64,000 nucleotides of DNA from Serratia plymuthica. GTDB lineage: Bacteria > Pseudomonadota > Gammaproteobacteria > Enterobacterales > Enterobacteriaceae. The translations under genes were made by a program, and so were the position numbers. Location of the stretch: positions 2,666,001 to 2,730,000 of the forward strand of contig NZ_CP068771.1 in the NCBI RefSeq assembly GCF_018336935.1, read 5' to 3'. A model generated the notes under the pieces. That model saw nothing but the letters and a program-made list of their open reading frames with translations, ran no database searches and was not told the origin of the DNA. Below, piece by piece: positions 29,125 to 39,044 of the stretch; within the stretch, counting starts at the first letter, position 1, and every line of letters begins with the position of its first letter.

Positions 29125-30027
29125 TTATTTATTTTTTATCAATGGCAACAACATATCGATCTGTTTTTCCACCGCCAGTTGCCCGGCCTCAATCGCCTCA
29201 TGAGCGCGGTGAAAGTCCAGCGTTGAAATCTGCGGGCAATAGGGTTGGATCAACACGTCGGGAGGATCGCCTGCCATCCGGTTGCGTTTCAGCCGATTTT
29301 CCAACACCTGTATCGAAGTCCCCATGATTTCCAGCGCCGTTGGCGTGAAATTAGGTTTTCTCAACGTCATCTTGCCGATTCGCTCCCGCAAACGCCCCCG
29401 CCAGTTAAGGGCAGGAAGATCGTTCTGCTCTTCCTCATCATGGCGGACCGAGAACAAATCCTGCTGCATCAAATGCGCATCATGCTGTAAATCAACGGCG
29501 ATGACGATATCGGCGCCCATCGCGCGGGTTAATGAGATGGGAACCGGGTTAACCACGGCGCCATCCACCAGCCAATAACCGTCGAACCACACCGGCGCCA
29601 ACAAACCGGGCATGCTGCAGGAAGCACGCACCGCCTGATGAATATCCCCTTTCGTCAACCACAGCTCCCGCCCAGTACTCAGATTAGTTGCTACGGCACC
29701 AAATTTCAGCGAGCACTCGGCAATATCATCGATCTTCAACAACTGCCCTACCACATTGAAGACCCTTTCACCCCGCAACAACCCGCCTCGCCGCCAGGAC
29801 AAATCCATCAACCGAATGACATCCCAATAACCGAACGAACGCACCCAGGTTTCCATGGCCGGCAAACGATGGCTGGCAAATGCGGCGCCTACCAACGCAC
29901 CAACCGAGCAGCCGGCTACTATATCGACCTCAACGCCCAATTTCTTTAGCGCGTTGATAACGCCGATATGCGCCCAGCCTTTGGCCGCCCCGGCCCCCAA
30001 TGCCAGCCCCACTTTAATTTGTCGCAT
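29125..30027 (-). CDS. rssA: Patatin-like phospholipase family protein RssA
   Basis: A 300-residue patatin-fold protein. The oxyanion loop is LALGAGAAKGWAHIG, the nucleophile Ser is in AGCSVGALVG (GxSxG) and the catalytic Asp is in LVDGAVVNP, so the Ser-Asp dyad is intact. The start at 30027 (MRQIKVGLAL) agrees with E. coli RssA and has GGGG upstream. It is co-oriented with rssB, but its role in sigma-S control is not shown. Substrate unknown. Confidence 0.94.
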   Translation of the reverse strand: MRQIKVGLALGAGAAKGWAHIGVINALKKLGVEVDIVAGCSVGALVGAAFASHRLPAMETWVRSFGYWDVIRLMDLSWRRGGLLRGERVFNVVGQLLKIDDIAECSLKFGAVATNLSTGRELWLTKGDIHQAVRASCSMPGLLAPVWFDGYWLVDGAVVNPVPISLTRAMGADIVIAVDLQHDAHLMQQDLFSVRHDEEEQNDLPALNWRGRLRERIGKMTLRKPNFTPTALEIMGTSIQVLENRLKRNRMAGDPPDVLIQPYCPQISTLDFHRAHEAIEAGQLAVEKQIDMLLPLIKNK

Positions 30028-30174
30028 AACGTCTGCCCCTTGCCCGGTGAATGGTATCAAACCCGCCGTCAGCGTAGATTGTCACGACCGAATAATGTTA
30101 GGTAACATATGCGCTGATTTCTTTTCATCATAATTGGCCCGTTCTTTTGCGTTCCGGCCATTTTAGGAGCCACC

Positions 30175-30639
30175 TTGCCTGAATTATGCCTCTGCGGCAG
30201 CGGTCTGGAGTATAGCGCATGCTGCGAACCCTACATTAACGGGGTCAGACCCGCTCCCACGCCAGGCACGCTAATGCGCTCGCGCTTTACCGCCTACGTG
30301 AAACACAACGTTGATTATCTGATTGCCACCTGGCACCCCGATTGCCACGCCGGTGAATGGCGCAAGTCCATCGTCGACAGTTTCAAAGGCACCGAATGGC
30401 TTGGCCTGACGGTGGTGGAAGAAAAAGAAGGTCATGATGCCGGGGAAGGTTTTGTAGAATTCATTGCGCGCTTCGTTGACACCGGGAGTGGCGAACACAA
30501 GGCGATGCATGAGCGTTCGCGCTTCCTTCAGCTTGACCAACGCTGGTACTATATTGACGGAACCAAACCCCAGCCTGGCAGAAATGCAATTTGCCCCTGT
30601 GGTTCAGGTAAAAAATATAAAAAGTGCTGCGGGCGCTAG
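30175..30639 (+). CDS. ychJ: YchJ, UPF0225 protein with two SEC-C zinc motifs
   Basis: A 154-residue protein that begins with a TTG codon, supported by AGGAG seven bases upstream and by alignment to E. coli (xELCLCGSG). One SEC-C zinc motif lies at each end: CLCGSGLEYSACC at residues ~5-17 and CPCGSGKKYKKCC at ~140-152. The central domain (RSRFTAYVKHNVDYLIATWH) is NTF2-like. Function unknown; SEC-C motifs also mediate SecA-SecB contact. It lies divergent from rssA, upstream of purU. Confidence 0.93.
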   Translation: MPELCLCGSGLEYSACCEPYINGVRPAPTPGTLMRSRFTAYVKHNVDYLIATWHPDCHAGEWRKSIVDSFKGTEWLGLTVVEEKEGHDAGEGFVEFIARFVDTGSGEHKAMHERSRFLQLDQRWYYIDGTKPQPGRNAICPCGSGKKYKKCCGR

Positions 30640-30665
30640 CCAATGATCACCGCGCGCCCATAGCG

Positions 30666-30698
30666 TTCAAGCCGTAACCGACCAGGTTGCGGCTTGAA
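30666..30698. other. Large hairpin before purU
   Basis: A 14-bp stem with a single G-T wobble (30666-30679 with 30685-30698) and a 5-nt loop lies 27 bp after ychJ and 71 bp before purU. There is no T-tract, so it may be a processing hairpin or a weak terminator for ychJ. Confidence 0.5.
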
Positions 30699-30769
30699 GA
30701 AGATAAAGACTATAAAAACTCTCGCCTGCACAGACAGGGCGTTCAGTATCAGACAGGATCCTCATTCCC

Positions 30770-31618
30770 ATGCCACACCAAAATGTACAAAGAAAAGTTT
30801 TGCGCACCATCTGCCCGGATGCCAAAGGCCTGATCGCCAAGATCACCAACATTTGCTACAAACATGAGCTCAATATTGTTCAAAACAATGAGTTTGTTGA
30901 TCACCGTACCGGGCGTTTCTTTATGCGTACCGAGCTGGAAGGTATCTTCAACGACACCACGCTGTTGGCAGATCTCGACAGTGCGCTGCCGACAGGCTCC
31001 GTTCGCGAGCTCCACAATTCCGGCCGTCGCCGCATTGTGGTGCTGGTGACCAAAGAAGCACATTGTCTGGGCGATTTGCTGATGAAAAGCGCTTACGGCG
31101 GCCTGGATGTAGAGATTGCGGCGGTTATCGGCAACCACGATACCCTGCAAACACTGGTGGAACGCTTCGATATTCCGTTCCATCTGGTCAGTCATGAAGG
31201 GCTGACACGCGACCAGCACGATCAAAAAATGGTGGCCCAGATCGACCAATATCAGCCGGATTACGTGGTGCTGGCCAAATATATGCGCGTGCTGACTCCG
31301 GCATTCGTTCAGCACTACCCGAACCAGGTAATCAATATCCACCACTCGTTCCTGCCGGCCTTTATTGGCGCGCGGCCTTATCATCAGGCTTACGAACGCG
31401 GAGTAAAAATCATCGGCGCTACTGCGCACTACGTTAACGATAATCTGGATGAAGGCCCGATCATCATGCAGGAGGTGATTCATGTCGATCACACCTATTC
31501 TGCCGAAGATATGATGCGTGCCGGGCGTGACGTTGAAAAAAACGCGCTCAGCCGCGCGCTGTATCATGTGTTGGCGCAGCGAGTATTCGTTTACGGTAAC
31601 CGGACGGTCATACTGTAA
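30770..31618 (+). CDS. purU: Formyltetrahydrofolate deformylase
   Basis: A 282-residue enzyme that hydrolyses 10-formyl-THF to THF and formate, supplying formate for PurT and balancing one-carbon pools. The N-terminal ACT domain (VLRTICPDAKGLIAKITNIC, residues ~8-85) senses methionine/glycine in E. coli. The catalytic domain has the formyltransferase Asn-His-Asp set in NIHHSFLPAFIGARPY and LDEGPII. It precedes the tyrTV tRNA locus as in E. coli. Confidence 0.96.
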   Translation: MPHQNVQRKVLRTICPDAKGLIAKITNICYKHELNIVQNNEFVDHRTGRFFMRTELEGIFNDTTLLADLDSALPTGSVRELHNSGRRRIVVLVTKEAHCLGDLLMKSAYGGLDVEIAAVIGNHDTLQTLVERFDIPFHLVSHEGLTRDQHDQKMVAQIDQYQPDYVVLAKYMRVLTPAFVQHYPNQVINIHHSFLPAFIGARPYHQAYERGVKIIGATAHYVNDNLDEGPIIMQEVIHVDHTYSAEDMMRAGRDVEKNALSRALYHVLAQRVFVYGNRTVIL

Positions 31619-31626
31619 TTGCTTAA

Positions 31627-31761
31627 TGTACCCGATGAATTTCAAGTTGCAGCCGGGAGGCCAGCTCGCTCATCCCCGTGTATTGCAGGTGCGAACATAT
31701 TTGCACCCCAGGGGGGGCAAGCGCAGCCAAAAACGCTGCAGCCTGAAAGGTCAGGGGTATA
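31627..31761. repeat. Degenerate enterobacterial palindromic repeat after purU
   Basis: The left end (TGTACCCGATGAATTTCAAG, then TTGCAGC) and the right end, read in reverse (TATACCCCTGACCTTTCAGG, then CTGCAGC), are imperfect inverted repeats about 135 bp apart. The ends resemble the dispersed 'TTCAAGTTGCAGC' element common in Serratia, Yersinia and Photorhabdus. The centre is diverged. It is recognised from memory of that element, so a search for other copies is needed to be sure. Confidence 0.55.
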
Positions 31762-31838
31762 AAGCGGGGCCTTTCGGTCAGGAATGCACCGCCACGGGTA
31801 AAAAAACGGCAAACGATTCATTTTCTGCATTTCAATAC

Positions 31839-31866
31839 TTTACACACGCGTTTCATTTGATATGAT
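31839..31866 (+). promoter_or_regulatory. tyrT promoter with GC-rich discriminator
   Basis: TTTACA (31839-31844) and TATGAT (31861-31866) are spaced by 16 bp, then GCGCCCCGC. This is almost the same as the E. coli tyrT promoter, where the GC-rich discriminator gives stringent (ppGpp) control. The first tRNA begins 43 bp further on. Confidence 0.88.
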
Positions 31867-31909
31867 GCGCCCCGCTTACCGAGACAGACGTTTCGCAAGC
31901 AAGGCCAGT

Positions 31910-31994
<85 letters not shown>

Positions 31995-32121
31995 TCTTCT
32001 CTCTGTTGATGAGAGCACAGCGAAAGCTGAAGCTGCATAAAACACCGAGGGGGAAAAAGAAACCGGCCAGGTTTCTTCCGGGTCACACCGGAACGACAAT
32101 TTGTAAATCCATGAATATCAT

Positions 32122-32188
<67 letters not shown>

Positions 32189-32206
<18 letters not shown>

Positions 32207-32256
32207 TCCTTGTACACTCCCCAGAATCACATCAAACCCGAAAGTATCCATACCAC
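32189..32256 (+). repeat. rtT-like repeat, unit 1 (includes the tRNA-Tyr 3' end)
   Basis: 68 bp starting with the last 18 bases of the second tRNA (ATCCTTCCCCCACCACCA) and running on through CTTGTACACTCCCCAGA. It is repeated at 32360 with 4 mismatches; the period is 171 bp. E. coli tyrT has comparable repeats that carry the tRNA 3' end. Confidence 0.85.
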
Positions 32257-32435
32257 TCCTTACGGGGAGGGATGAGAAGCTTCGACAAGGTTCGAGTCTC
32301 ACAACGTGAGACAACGCGCTTCAGCGCGGCCCGCAGGGCGAGGAGTGCAACGACGAGTCATCCTTCCCCCACCACCATCCTTGTACACTCCCCAGAGTCA
32401 AATCAAACCTGAAAGTCTCCATACCACCATCCTTG
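32207..32435 (+). ncRNA. rtT-like transcribed region downstream of tyrTV
   Basis: The 361-bp gap between tyrV and the LOG gene holds no ordinary protein gene. It contains a T-arm look-alike (CTTCGACAAGGTTCGAGTC, 32280-32298), a perfect GTCTCAC/GTGAGAC hairpin, a GCGC/GCGC hairpin, a second copy of the tRNA 3' end with CCA (32360-32377), and a third fragment ACCACCATCCTTG (32423-32435). In E. coli the same locus gives the ~170-nt rtT RNA by processing after CCA ends and encodes a tiny basic peptide. An Arg-rich start (GTG 32306, RQRASARPAGRGVQRR) exists here but is not claimed as a gene. Confidence 0.6.
32360..32427 (+). repeat. rtT-like repeat, unit 2
   Basis: The second copy of the 68-bp unit, differing at 4 positions from the unit at 32189. 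It again starts with the tRNA-Tyr 3' end including CCA, but without the rest of a tRNA. Confidence 0.85.
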
Positions 32436-32567
32436 CAGACTCTTCTCAAAATAGTTGCGCATCACATTTATCAGTTACCTTAACCATTCATCTCACGCTC
32501 AACTTGAACTCCAGCCAACAATTCGCTATACCACTGACTTCTTTGAATGCAGTAAGGAAAAAAGTGC

Positions 32568-33140
32568 ATGCGTAACAATATCTGCGTTTTTTGTGGTGCC
32601 AGCGAAGGCGTTAACCCTGCTTATGCCGATAATGCTCGGCAATTGGGCCGAGCACTTGCTACCCAGGGCAGACGCCTGATTTATGGTGGCGGCAAAAAAG
32701 GGTTAATGGGCATTGTGGCGGACGCAGTGCTTGAAGCCGGTGGTGAAGCCGTGGGTATCATCCCTGAACGGCTGGTAGAAGCCGAAACCGCGCATCGTGG
32801 TCTGACCGAGCTGGAGGTCGTGCCGGACATGCATACCCGCAAAGCACGCATGGCGGCCCTGGCGGACGGTTTTATCGCCCTTCCCGGCGGTATCGGTACC
32901 CTGGAAGAACTGTTCGAGATCTGGACCTGGGGCCAAATCGGTTATCACAATAAGCCGGTTGGCCTGCTGGATGTGAATGGATTCTATCGTCCGTTAAACA
33001 ATTTCCTGCAGCACGTTGCCGATCAGGGCTTTATGCGCCATGACTATCTCGGTACCCTGCACCTCAGCGAATCACCGCATACCCTGCTGCAACAATTCGA
33101 CGATTATCAACCGAAAAATTACGATCGCTGGGCAAAATAA
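32568..33140 (+). CDS. LOG family protein (nucleotide 5'-monophosphate phosphoribohydrolase)
   Basis: A 190-residue Rossmann-fold protein of the LOG/TIGR00730 family. These enzymes release the base from nucleoside 5'-monophosphates; in plants and some bacteria they activate cytokinins. The N-terminus is [17 protein letters not shown], the GG-rich loop [18 protein letters not shown], and the family signature [16 protein letters not shown], with the catalytic Arg-Glu pair conserved (TRKARM and PGGIGTLEE). The true substrate here is unknown. Its place between tyrTV and xthA is not the E. coli arrangement. Confidence 0.9.
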   Translation: MRNNICVFCGASEGVNPAYADNARQLGRALATQGRRLIYGGGKKGLMGIVADAVLEAGGEAVGIIPERLVEAETAHRGLTELEVVPDMHTRKARMAALADGFIALPGGIGTLEELFEIWTWGQIGYHNKPVGLLDVNGFYRPLNNFLQHVADQGFMRHDYLGTLHLSESPHTLLQQFDDYQPKNYDRWAK

Positions 33141-33150
33141 TCCCACCCCG

Positions 33151-33170
33151 CCGGCGGCAAGCGCCGCCGG
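33151..33170. other. GC hairpin between the LOG gene and xthA
   Basis: An 8-bp perfect stem CCGGCGGC/GCCGCCGG with loop AAGC, 11 bp after the LOG stop. It lacks a T-tract and may be a factor-dependent end or a processing site. Confidence 0.45.
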
Positions 33171-33240
33171 TCTGCGTTACATTTCCGGCCAAACTCTGCT
33201 ACTATCTCAACACATTTTTCTTGCGAAAACGGCACCGCTC

Positions 33241-34047
33241 ATGAAGTTTGTCTCTTTCAATATCAATGGACTGCGCGCGCGTCCGCATCAACTGTCCGCC
33301 ATTATCGAACAGCACCAACCCGACGTGATTGGCCTGCAGGAAACCAAAGTTCACGATGACATGTTCCCACTGGAAGAAGTCAGCCAGCATGGCTATCACG
33401 TGTTCTATCACGGGCAAAAAGGCCACTACGGCGTCGCACTGCTGACTAAAGATGAGCCGATTGCCGTACGCCGCGGGTTCCCTACCGACGATGACGACGC
33501 ACAGCGTCGCATCATCATGGCGGATCTGGCCACACCTCAAGGCACATTGACCGTAATTAATGGCTATTTTCCGCAGGGAGAAAGCCGCGACCATCCGATC
33601 AAGTTCCCGGCCAAGTCGCGCTTCTATCAGGATCTGCAAAACTACCTGGAGCAGCAACTGTCTGTGGAGTCGCCGGTGCTGGTGATGGGTGACGTCAATA
33701 TCAGCCCAAGCGATTACGATATCGGTATCGGTGAAGAAAGCCGTAAACGTTGGTTGCGTACCGGCAAATGCTCCTTCCTGCCGGAAGAGCGTGAATGGAT
33801 GGACCGCTTGCTGAACTGGGGTCTGGTGGATACCTACCGCCATGCCAACCCTGGGCGCAACGATGAATTCTCGTGGTTCGATTACCGCTCACGCGGCTTC
33901 GACGAGAACCGGGGCCTACGCATCGACCTGCTGCTGGCCAGTACGCCACTGGCAGCGCGCTGCACCGCAACCGGCATCGATTATCAGATCCGCGGAATGG
34001 AAAAACCTTCGGACCACGCCCCGGTCTGGGCTGAATTCTCGCTGTAA
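33241..34047 (+). CDS. xthA: Exonuclease III
   Basis: A 268-residue AP endonuclease and 3'-to-5' exonuclease for base excision repair, the same length as in E. coli. The metal and catalytic residues are in [10 protein letters not shown] (Asn), GLQETKV (Glu), GDVNISPSD (Asp-Asn) and [10 protein letters not shown] (Asp-His). The start at ATG 33241 ([18 protein letters not shown]) is conserved; the reading frame is open further upstream, but that part overlaps the LOG gene. A GC palindrome lies just after the stop. Confidence 0.96.
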   Translation: MKFVSFNINGLRARPHQLSAIIEQHQPDVIGLQETKVHDDMFPLEEVSQHGYHVFYHGQKGHYGVALLTKDEPIAVRRGFPTDDDDAQRRIIMADLATPQGTLTVINGYFPQGESRDHPIKFPAKSRFYQDLQNYLEQQLSVESPVLVMGDVNISPSDYDIGIGEESRKRWLRTGKCSFLPEEREWMDRLLNWGLVDTYRHANPGRNDEFSWFDYRSRGFDENRGLRIDLLLASTPLAARCTATGIDYQIRGMEKPSDHAPVWAEFSL

Positions 34048-34054
34048 TTCCTCC

Positions 34055-34076
34055 AACCCCGGCCGCGGCCGGGGTT
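34055..34076. terminator. GC palindrome after xthA, likely terminator
   Basis: AACCCCGGCC and GGCCGGGGTT are perfect inverted repeats around a GC centre, 8 bp after the xthA stop. The T-tail is short (TTT), so termination may be partial and nudG could be read through. Confidence 0.55.
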
Positions 34077-34092
34077 TCACAATGTGGTACGC

Positions 34093-34494
34093 ATGAAAAT
34101 CATCGACGTCGTCGCCGCCATCATTGAAAAGAATGGCAAAATTTTACTGGCCCAACGTGATGCAAACAGTGATCAGGCCGGTTTGTGGGAATTTCCCGGC
34201 GGCAAGGTTGAAGAAGGCGAAAGCCAGCCGCAGGCGTTGGCGCGTGAACTGGATGAAGAGTTGGGGATTATGGCGAGCGTAGGGAATTACGTCGCCAGCA
34301 ACCAGTGGCAACACAACGAACGCATTATCCGGTTGCATGCCTGGCGTATTGAGGCATTCAGCGGTGAATTACAGAATCGCTGCCATTCTGATTTTGCCTG
34401 GCTAACGCCGGAACAGGCATGCGACTATTCACTGGCCCCGGCAGATGTGCCGTTGTTAGCCGCTTATATTGCCTCTTTACCACCTAAAAACTGA
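34093..34494 (+). CDS. nudG: Nudix pyrophosphohydrolase NudG (CTP / oxidised pyrimidine)
   Basis: A 133-residue Nudix hydrolase that cleans up oxidised or modified pyrimidine nucleotides. The Nudix box spans GGKVEEGESQPQALARELDE followed by ELGI (residues ~36-59), with all catalytic Glu present. The start at ATG 34093 (MKIIDVVAAI) matches E. coli NudG; a GTG three codons earlier is possible, and neither has a strong ribosome site. It is convergent with ynjH. Confidence 0.93.
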   Translation: MKIIDVVAAIIEKNGKILLAQRDANSDQAGLWEFPGGKVEEGESQPQALARELDEELGIMASVGNYVASNQWQHNERIIRLHAWRIEAFSGELQNRCHSDFAWLTPEQACDYSLAPADVPLLAAYIASLPPKN

Positions 34495-34511
34495 CCGGCC
34501 AGGTTACCGCG

Positions 34512-34805
34512 TCACTTTTTCAAACGGACCCAAACCAACGGGTTGGTGCCGACTACATTGGGATCGCGAGTACATTGCAGCGCCTCCCCTTCGATCTTGA
34601 GCACCGCCCCTTCAGAATAATTTTGATCCTGATAAATGCAGCAGCGGCTGCAGGGTTGTGCTGCCGGCTGAGCGGCGGCGTTTTTCGCCGCCCCCCAGAT
34701 TTCCGGCGCCACCGGTAACACCACATCCACATCGCCACGATTGGCCGCCACCGTTGTGGAAAACAACACTCCGCCTGCGGCCAGCATCAGTAACCTGTGA
34801 TTCAT
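34512..34805 (-). CDS. ynjH: DUF1496 periplasmic protein YnjH
   Basis: A 97-residue protein with a signal peptide ([20 protein letters not shown], cleavage near AANR). The mature part has a Cys motif [20 protein letters not shown] and a second Cys in [10 protein letters not shown]. Function unknown. It overlaps the topB stop by 4 bp (ATGA), so it belongs to the selD-selU-topB transcript, as ynjH-topB does in E. coli. Confidence 0.9.
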   Translation of the reverse strand: MNHRLLMLAAGGVLFSTTVAANRGDVDVVLPVAPEIWGAAKNAAAQPAAQPCSRCCIYQDQNYSEGAVLKIEGEALQCTRDPNVVGTNPLVWVRLKK

Positions 34806-36727
34806 TCGCTTTTCTCCCGCGCCTTGCCGGCGCTTTTCTTGCGTTTTTTCGCCCCGGAGGAAGGTGACGGCGGCAGCCCGCGAAACGCCATACTCGCCCG
34901 GCTTTGCTTGGCCTGATAAATCAGCTCCTGCAAAGTACCTACCAAGGGCTGCATAAAGTCCTGATAACGGCAGGATTTCTCACTGATTTGCGTCAGCGTA
35001 GCTTCCCAATTGGCCGTCATGTCAGGACGAGCCGCAATATCCGGCAGCGAATGGATCAACGCCCGGCCGGTTTCGCTGGAATGAATATAGCGCCCCTTCT
35101 TATACAGAAACGCCCGCTTGAACAGTAACTCAATGATGCCCGCACGCGTCGCCTCAGTACCTAAACCATCGGTCGCTCGCAGGATTTTCTTTAGCGCTTT
35201 ATCTTGTACGAAACGCGCTATGCCGGTCATGGCAGAAAGCAGACTGGCATCGGTAAAGGGCCGCGGAGGCTGCGTCTGACGTTCCACCACCTCGCCACGT
35301 TCGCACAGCAGTTCATCATCTTTCGCCACCACAGGTAGCGGGGAGCCTTCGTTTTCTTCGTCACGCTCTTTGCTGCCCAGCAGCGTTCGCCAACCCGCCT
35401 CGGCCAGAAAACGCGCCTTGGCAACGAATTTACCGCCGGCGATATCCAGCTCAATCACGCATTTGCGGAACATGGCATCCGGACAAAACTGCATCAGATA
35501 CTGGCGTGCCACCAGCCCGTAAACATTCAGTTCGTCTTGGCTGAGACTCACTTTGCTGGCACGGGCGGTGGGAATAATGGCGTGGTGGGCATCGACTTTT
35601 TTGTCGTCCCAACAACGGTTGCGGCGATCGCTGTCGATCACCGGTTGCGGGTAAAGATCCGGCTGATGAACGCCGATCGCGTTAAGCACCGCATGACGCC
35701 CGGCAAAATGTTCTTCCGGCAGGTAACGGCAGTCAGAACGCGGATAGGTGATCAGCTTATGGGTTTCGTACAACCGCTGGCAGACATCCAATACCTGCTG
35801 TGCACTCAGGTTGAAACGTTTGGAAGCCTCAATCTGCAGCGTCGACAGTGAAAACGGCAGCGGCGCGGTATCGGATTCCCGTTTATCATTATAGGATGTG
35901 ACCAGCGCCGGCTGGCCCTCGATGCGTTTAAGCACGTGCTCCGCCAACGGCCGGTGCAACAAGCGCCCTTCTTCGTCCTGATAAGGTTCACAGGAATCAC
36001 TCGGCTGCCAAAGCGCGACAAAGCGCTCTTCCTTTGGCGTCACGATGTGCGCCTTGACCTCAAAGAAGTCTTTCGGCACAAAGTTTTCAATCTCTTCATC
36101 ACGCCGCACCACTAATCCCAATACCGGCGTTTGCACCCGCCCAACGGACAACACGCCGTCGTAGCCGGCATTTCGCCCTAAAATGGTATAGGCGCGGGTC
36201 ATATTGATGCCATACAGCCAGTCAGCGCGGGAACGCGCCAGCGCCGAGACGCACAGCGGGATAAAATCGCGGTTGTCACGTAAGCGCTCGATGGCGCGCT
36301 CCACCGCCTGCGGGTTGAGATCGTTAATCAGGCAACGGCGCACGCTGTGACGTTTTTCCGGCGTCAACGCCAGATAGTCCAGCACCTCGTCCACCAGCAA
36401 TTGTCCTTCGCGATCCGGGTCACCGGCATGTACCACCTCGTCGGCCTCATGCAGCAGCTTTTTGATGGCGTTAAGCTGTTTACTGACCGAAGGACGCGGC
36501 TGCAGTTGCCACTTTTCGGGAATAATGGGCAGATCCGCCAACGACCAGCGCGCATAGCGGCTGTCATAGGCATCCGGCTGCGCCTGCTCTAATAAATGGC
36601 CCACACACCAGGTGACCACATCGTTGTTGCCGCAGGCGATAAACCCGTCACCGCGACGATGCGGTTTGGGAAGAACGTCGGCAATGGCGCGCGCCAAACT
36701 CGGTTTCTCGGCAATAAACAGTCGCAT
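34802..36727 (-). CDS. topB: DNA topoisomerase III
   Basis: A 641-residue type IA topoisomerase that decatenates and resolves recombination or replication intermediates. The N-terminal Toprim domain starts [20 protein letters not shown]; the acidic triad is in [12 protein letters not shown]. The catalytic Tyr is in [18 protein letters not shown] at residue ~330. The C-terminus is a short basic tail ([17 protein letters not shown]) without zinc fingers. The start overlaps the selU stop by one base (TAATG). Confidence 0.96.
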   Translation of the reverse strand: MRLFIAEKPSLARAIADVLPKPHRRGDGFIACGNNDVVTWCVGHLLEQAQPDAYDSRYARWSLADLPIIPEKWQLQPRPSVSKQLNAIKKLLHEADEVVHAGDPDREGQLLVDEVLDYLALTPEKRHSVRRCLINDLNPQAVERAIERLRDNRDFIPLCVSALARSRADWLYGINMTRAYTILGRNAGYDGVLSVGRVQTPVLGLVVRRDEEIENFVPKDFFEVKAHIVTPKEERFVALWQPSDSCEPYQDEEGRLLHRPLAEHVLKRIEGQPALVTSYNDKRESDTAPLPFSLSTLQIEASKRFNLSAQQVLDVCQRLYETHKLITYPRSDCRYLPEEHFAGRHAVLNAIGVHQPDLYPQPVIDSDRRNRCWDDKKVDAHHAIIPTARASKVSLSQDELNVYGLVARQYLMQFCPDAMFRKCVIELDIAGGKFVAKARFLAEAGWRTLLGSKERDEENEGSPLPVVAKDDELLCERGEVVERQTQPPRPFTDASLLSAMTGIARFVQDKALKKILRATDGLGTEATRAGIIELLFKRAFLYKKGRYIHSSETGRALIHSLPDIAARPDMTANWEATLTQISEKSCRYQDFMQPLVGTLQELIYQAKQSRASMAFRGLPPSPSSGAKKRKKSAGKAREKSE

Positions 36728-37845
36728 TATTCACCGTTATTCTGGCTGTACGTCATCAGGAATTCTCTTACTTCAGCATAATTCCCGCGGAAGACAATCC
36801 GCCGGGATTTCTTTTCCAATTGATAGTGATACATCGGATCATAGTAATGCTTCAACAACGGCACCAGCCACTCCTGATGCGCGTCACTATTACCGCTGGC
36901 ATGCTGGAATTGTAACGCCCATTCCAGCCGCTGCGTCAGCAGTTGGAAGCGTTCCATTCCCAGGCGACGGCGAATGGCGAACAGGCCGTGATGCAGATAC
37001 TCAGCGTATTTCTGCCAGCCCAGCTCCGCGCCGTAGGTCTGTTCAAACCCCATGCGCATGCGAACGATATATTCATCCTGCAACCGCGCCAGACGTACCT
37101 CAAAGGGATCGTCAATAACGGCCACCGACGCTTGCTGCATGCGGTTGAAGATCGGTAGCGGCAGATTATTGCTGCCGATAATGCGCCCTTCATCCTCCAG
37201 TATCCAACGGCGGCAGCCACCATGCTGTTTTTTCAGCAATAACACAGCCAGACGATTCTCAAAATCAATCTGCGAGCTCTGCGGCACCAGCGTTCGGCCA
37301 AAAGATGAACCTCGATGGCGCGCAGCACCTTCCAGATCGATGCCCTCCGCCAACTCGTTGACCAACAGGGTTTTACCGCTGCCGGTGTTGCCGCCGACCA
37401 GCACCATGGGCAATTTGGCGCTCTGTTCCAGCGTGCCGATCAGGAAATGACGCAGCGCCTTGTAGCCGCCGCTGATGCGCGGGTATGCCACCCCAGCCTC
37501 ACGCAGCCACTGCTGTACCAGTTGCGAACGCAACCCACCACGGAAACAGTAGATATACCCTTCCGGCCATTGGGCGCACTGTGCCAGCCAGGCCGCCGTG
37601 CGCTGCTCACGCAACCTGCCGTTTACCAAACTGTGGCCGAGCGCTAACGCCGCATGCTGCCCCTGCTGTTTGTAGCAGGTGCCTACCGCCTGCCGCTCGC
37701 TGTCATTCATCAGCGGCAGATTCAACGCATTGGCGAAGGCGCCCTGTTGGAACTCAACCGGCGCTCGCACATCAATCAGCGGAATATCCTGCAAAAAAAT
37801 ACGACGATAGTCGTGGGTGTCGGCCCGTGGCGGCATAGACGACAC
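36727..37845 (-). CDS. selU: tRNA 2-selenouridine synthase
   Basis: A 372-residue enzyme that replaces sulfur with selenium at the wobble 2-thiouridine of some tRNAs, using selenophosphate. The N-terminal rhodanese domain carries the active Cys in [17 protein letters not shown] (~residue 100), and a P-loop [14 protein letters not shown] follows. The start is GTG 37845, chosen because GAGG lies 7-8 bases upstream and it overlaps the selD stop (TAGTG). In E. coli the gene (ybbB) is far from selD; here it lies directly downstream of its substrate-making gene. Confidence 0.94.
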   Translation of the reverse strand: MSSMPPRADTHDYRRIFLQDIPLIDVRAPVEFQQGAFANALNLPLMNDSERQAVGTCYKQQGQHAALALGHSLVNGRLREQRTAAWLAQCAQWPEGYIYCFRGGLRSQLVQQWLREAGVAYPRISGGYKALRHFLIGTLEQSAKLPMVLVGGNTGSGKTLLVNELAEGIDLEGAARHRGSSFGRTLVPQSSQIDFENRLAVLLLKKQHGGCRRWILEDEGRIIGSNNLPLPIFNRMQQASVAVIDDPFEVRLARLQDEYIVRMRMGFEQTYGAELGWQKYAEYLHHGLFAIRRRLGMERFQLLTQRLEWALQFQHASGNSDAHQEWLVPLLKHYYDPMYHYQLEKKSRRIVFRGNYAEVREFLMTYSQNNGE

Positions 37846-38888
37846 TACTTAACCTCAATCAGTGGCTTGCCCGGCGTTGCCGTATGCAGTTCACCGATGG
37901 CGGTGAGCTGAATACCGTGGCGTTCGGCAATCGCCAGCACCTGCTGTTCCGCTTCAGGAAGTACCGCCAACAGCAGGCCACCGGAAGTTTGCGGATCGCA
38001 CAACAATTGGCGCTGCAGATCGGTCATTTCTCCAATCAGGTGGCCGTAGCTGTCAAAATTGCGCCCGGTGCCGCCCGGCACGCAGCCTTCGGCGATATAA
38101 CGTTCGACATCCGGCAGTTTCGGTACCCGATCAAACCACAGCGTCGCCTGCAGACCGGAACCCTGACAAACCTCGCTCAGGTGGCCCAGCAGCCCGAAAC
38201 CGGTAACGTCGGTCATCGCCGTCACACCGGCGACCTCGGCAAAGTCCGCCCCCGGTTTGTTCAACTGGCACATCACCTCAGTCGCCAGGCCTGCATGTTC
38301 AGGGCGCAGTTTGCTTTTCTTCTCGGCAGTGGTCAGTACGCCAATACCCAGCGGCTTGGTGAGGAATAATTGGGTGCCGGCTTGCGCGGCGCTGTTTTTC
38401 TTGACCCGGTCGGTATTGACTATGCCGGTTACCGCCAGACCAAAAATAGGTTCAGGCGCATCGATCGAGTGACCGCCGGCCAGCGCGATACCCGCCTGCT
38501 GGCAGGCGTAACGCCCGCCGTCTATGACCTGCTGCGCCACTTCCGGCGACAGCGTGGCGATTGGCCAGCCGAGAATGGCTATCGCCATGATCGGTTTGCC
38601 GCCCATGGCGTAGACGTCGCTGATGGCGTTGGTGGCGGCGATACGGCCGAAATCGAACGGGTTGTCGACGATCGGCATAAAAAAGTCGGTGGTACTGATG
38701 ATACCAACGCCATTGCCGATGTCATACACCGCCGCATCGTCGCGGGTTTCATTGCCCACCAGCAAGCGCGGATCGACAAACTTTTCACGTTCGCTGTGCA
38801 GAATGGTTTCGAGAACTTTCGGCGAGATTTTGCAACCACAGCCAGCACCATGGCTGTACTGGGTCAAACGGATCGTTGGCGATGTCAT
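37845..38888 (-). CDS. selD: Selenide, water dikinase (selenophosphate synthase)
   Basis: A 347-residue ATP-dependent enzyme that makes selenophosphate. The active loop [16 protein letters not shown] has Cys at residues 17 and 19, with the catalytic position a Cys rather than selenocysteine. [14 protein letters not shown] and [20 protein letters not shown] bind ATP and metal. The start at 38888 ([14 protein letters not shown]) follows GGGAG; a 44-codon extension is rejected. First gene of the selD-selU-topB-ynjH operon. Confidence 0.96.
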   Translation of the reverse strand: MTSPTIRLTQYSHGAGCGCKISPKVLETILHSEREKFVDPRLLVGNETRDDAAVYDIGNGVGIISTTDFFMPIVDNPFDFGRIAATNAISDVYAMGGKPIMAIAILGWPIATLSPEVAQQVIDGGRYACQQAGIALAGGHSIDAPEPIFGLAVTGIVNTDRVKKNSAAQAGTQLFLTKPLGIGVLTTAEKKSKLRPEHAGLATEVMCQLNKPGADFAEVAGVTAMTDVTGFGLLGHLSEVCQGSGLQATLWFDRVPKLPDVERYIAEGCVPGGTGRNFDSYGHLIGEMTDLQRQLLCDPQTSGGLLLAVLPEAEQQVLAIAERHGIQLTAIGELHTATPGKPLIEVK

Positions 38889-39044
38889 AGTCCACTCCCT
38901 TCGGTTAACGGCATTCAAGATATCATAGGGTAGCGCTTGCCGACGGGATTGATAAGCGCGGGCTGCCGATAAGCGTACAGCCTGCTCAGAAACAACGCAG
39001 AATTGCGGGATTCGGCGCATTTTCGCCCAATCCCGCGGCAGGGT

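Noticed and set aside
30749..31645. 298-codon minus-strand frame
   Set aside because: Antisense shadow of purU; its product has no recognisable domain while PurU is full length and conserved.
32306..32575. 89-codon frame with an Arg-rich start through the rtT-like repeat
   Set aside because: GTG start without a clear ribosome site, and the frame passes through the tRNA-end repeat. It recalls the tiny basic peptide of the E. coli locus, but that is not enough to call it.
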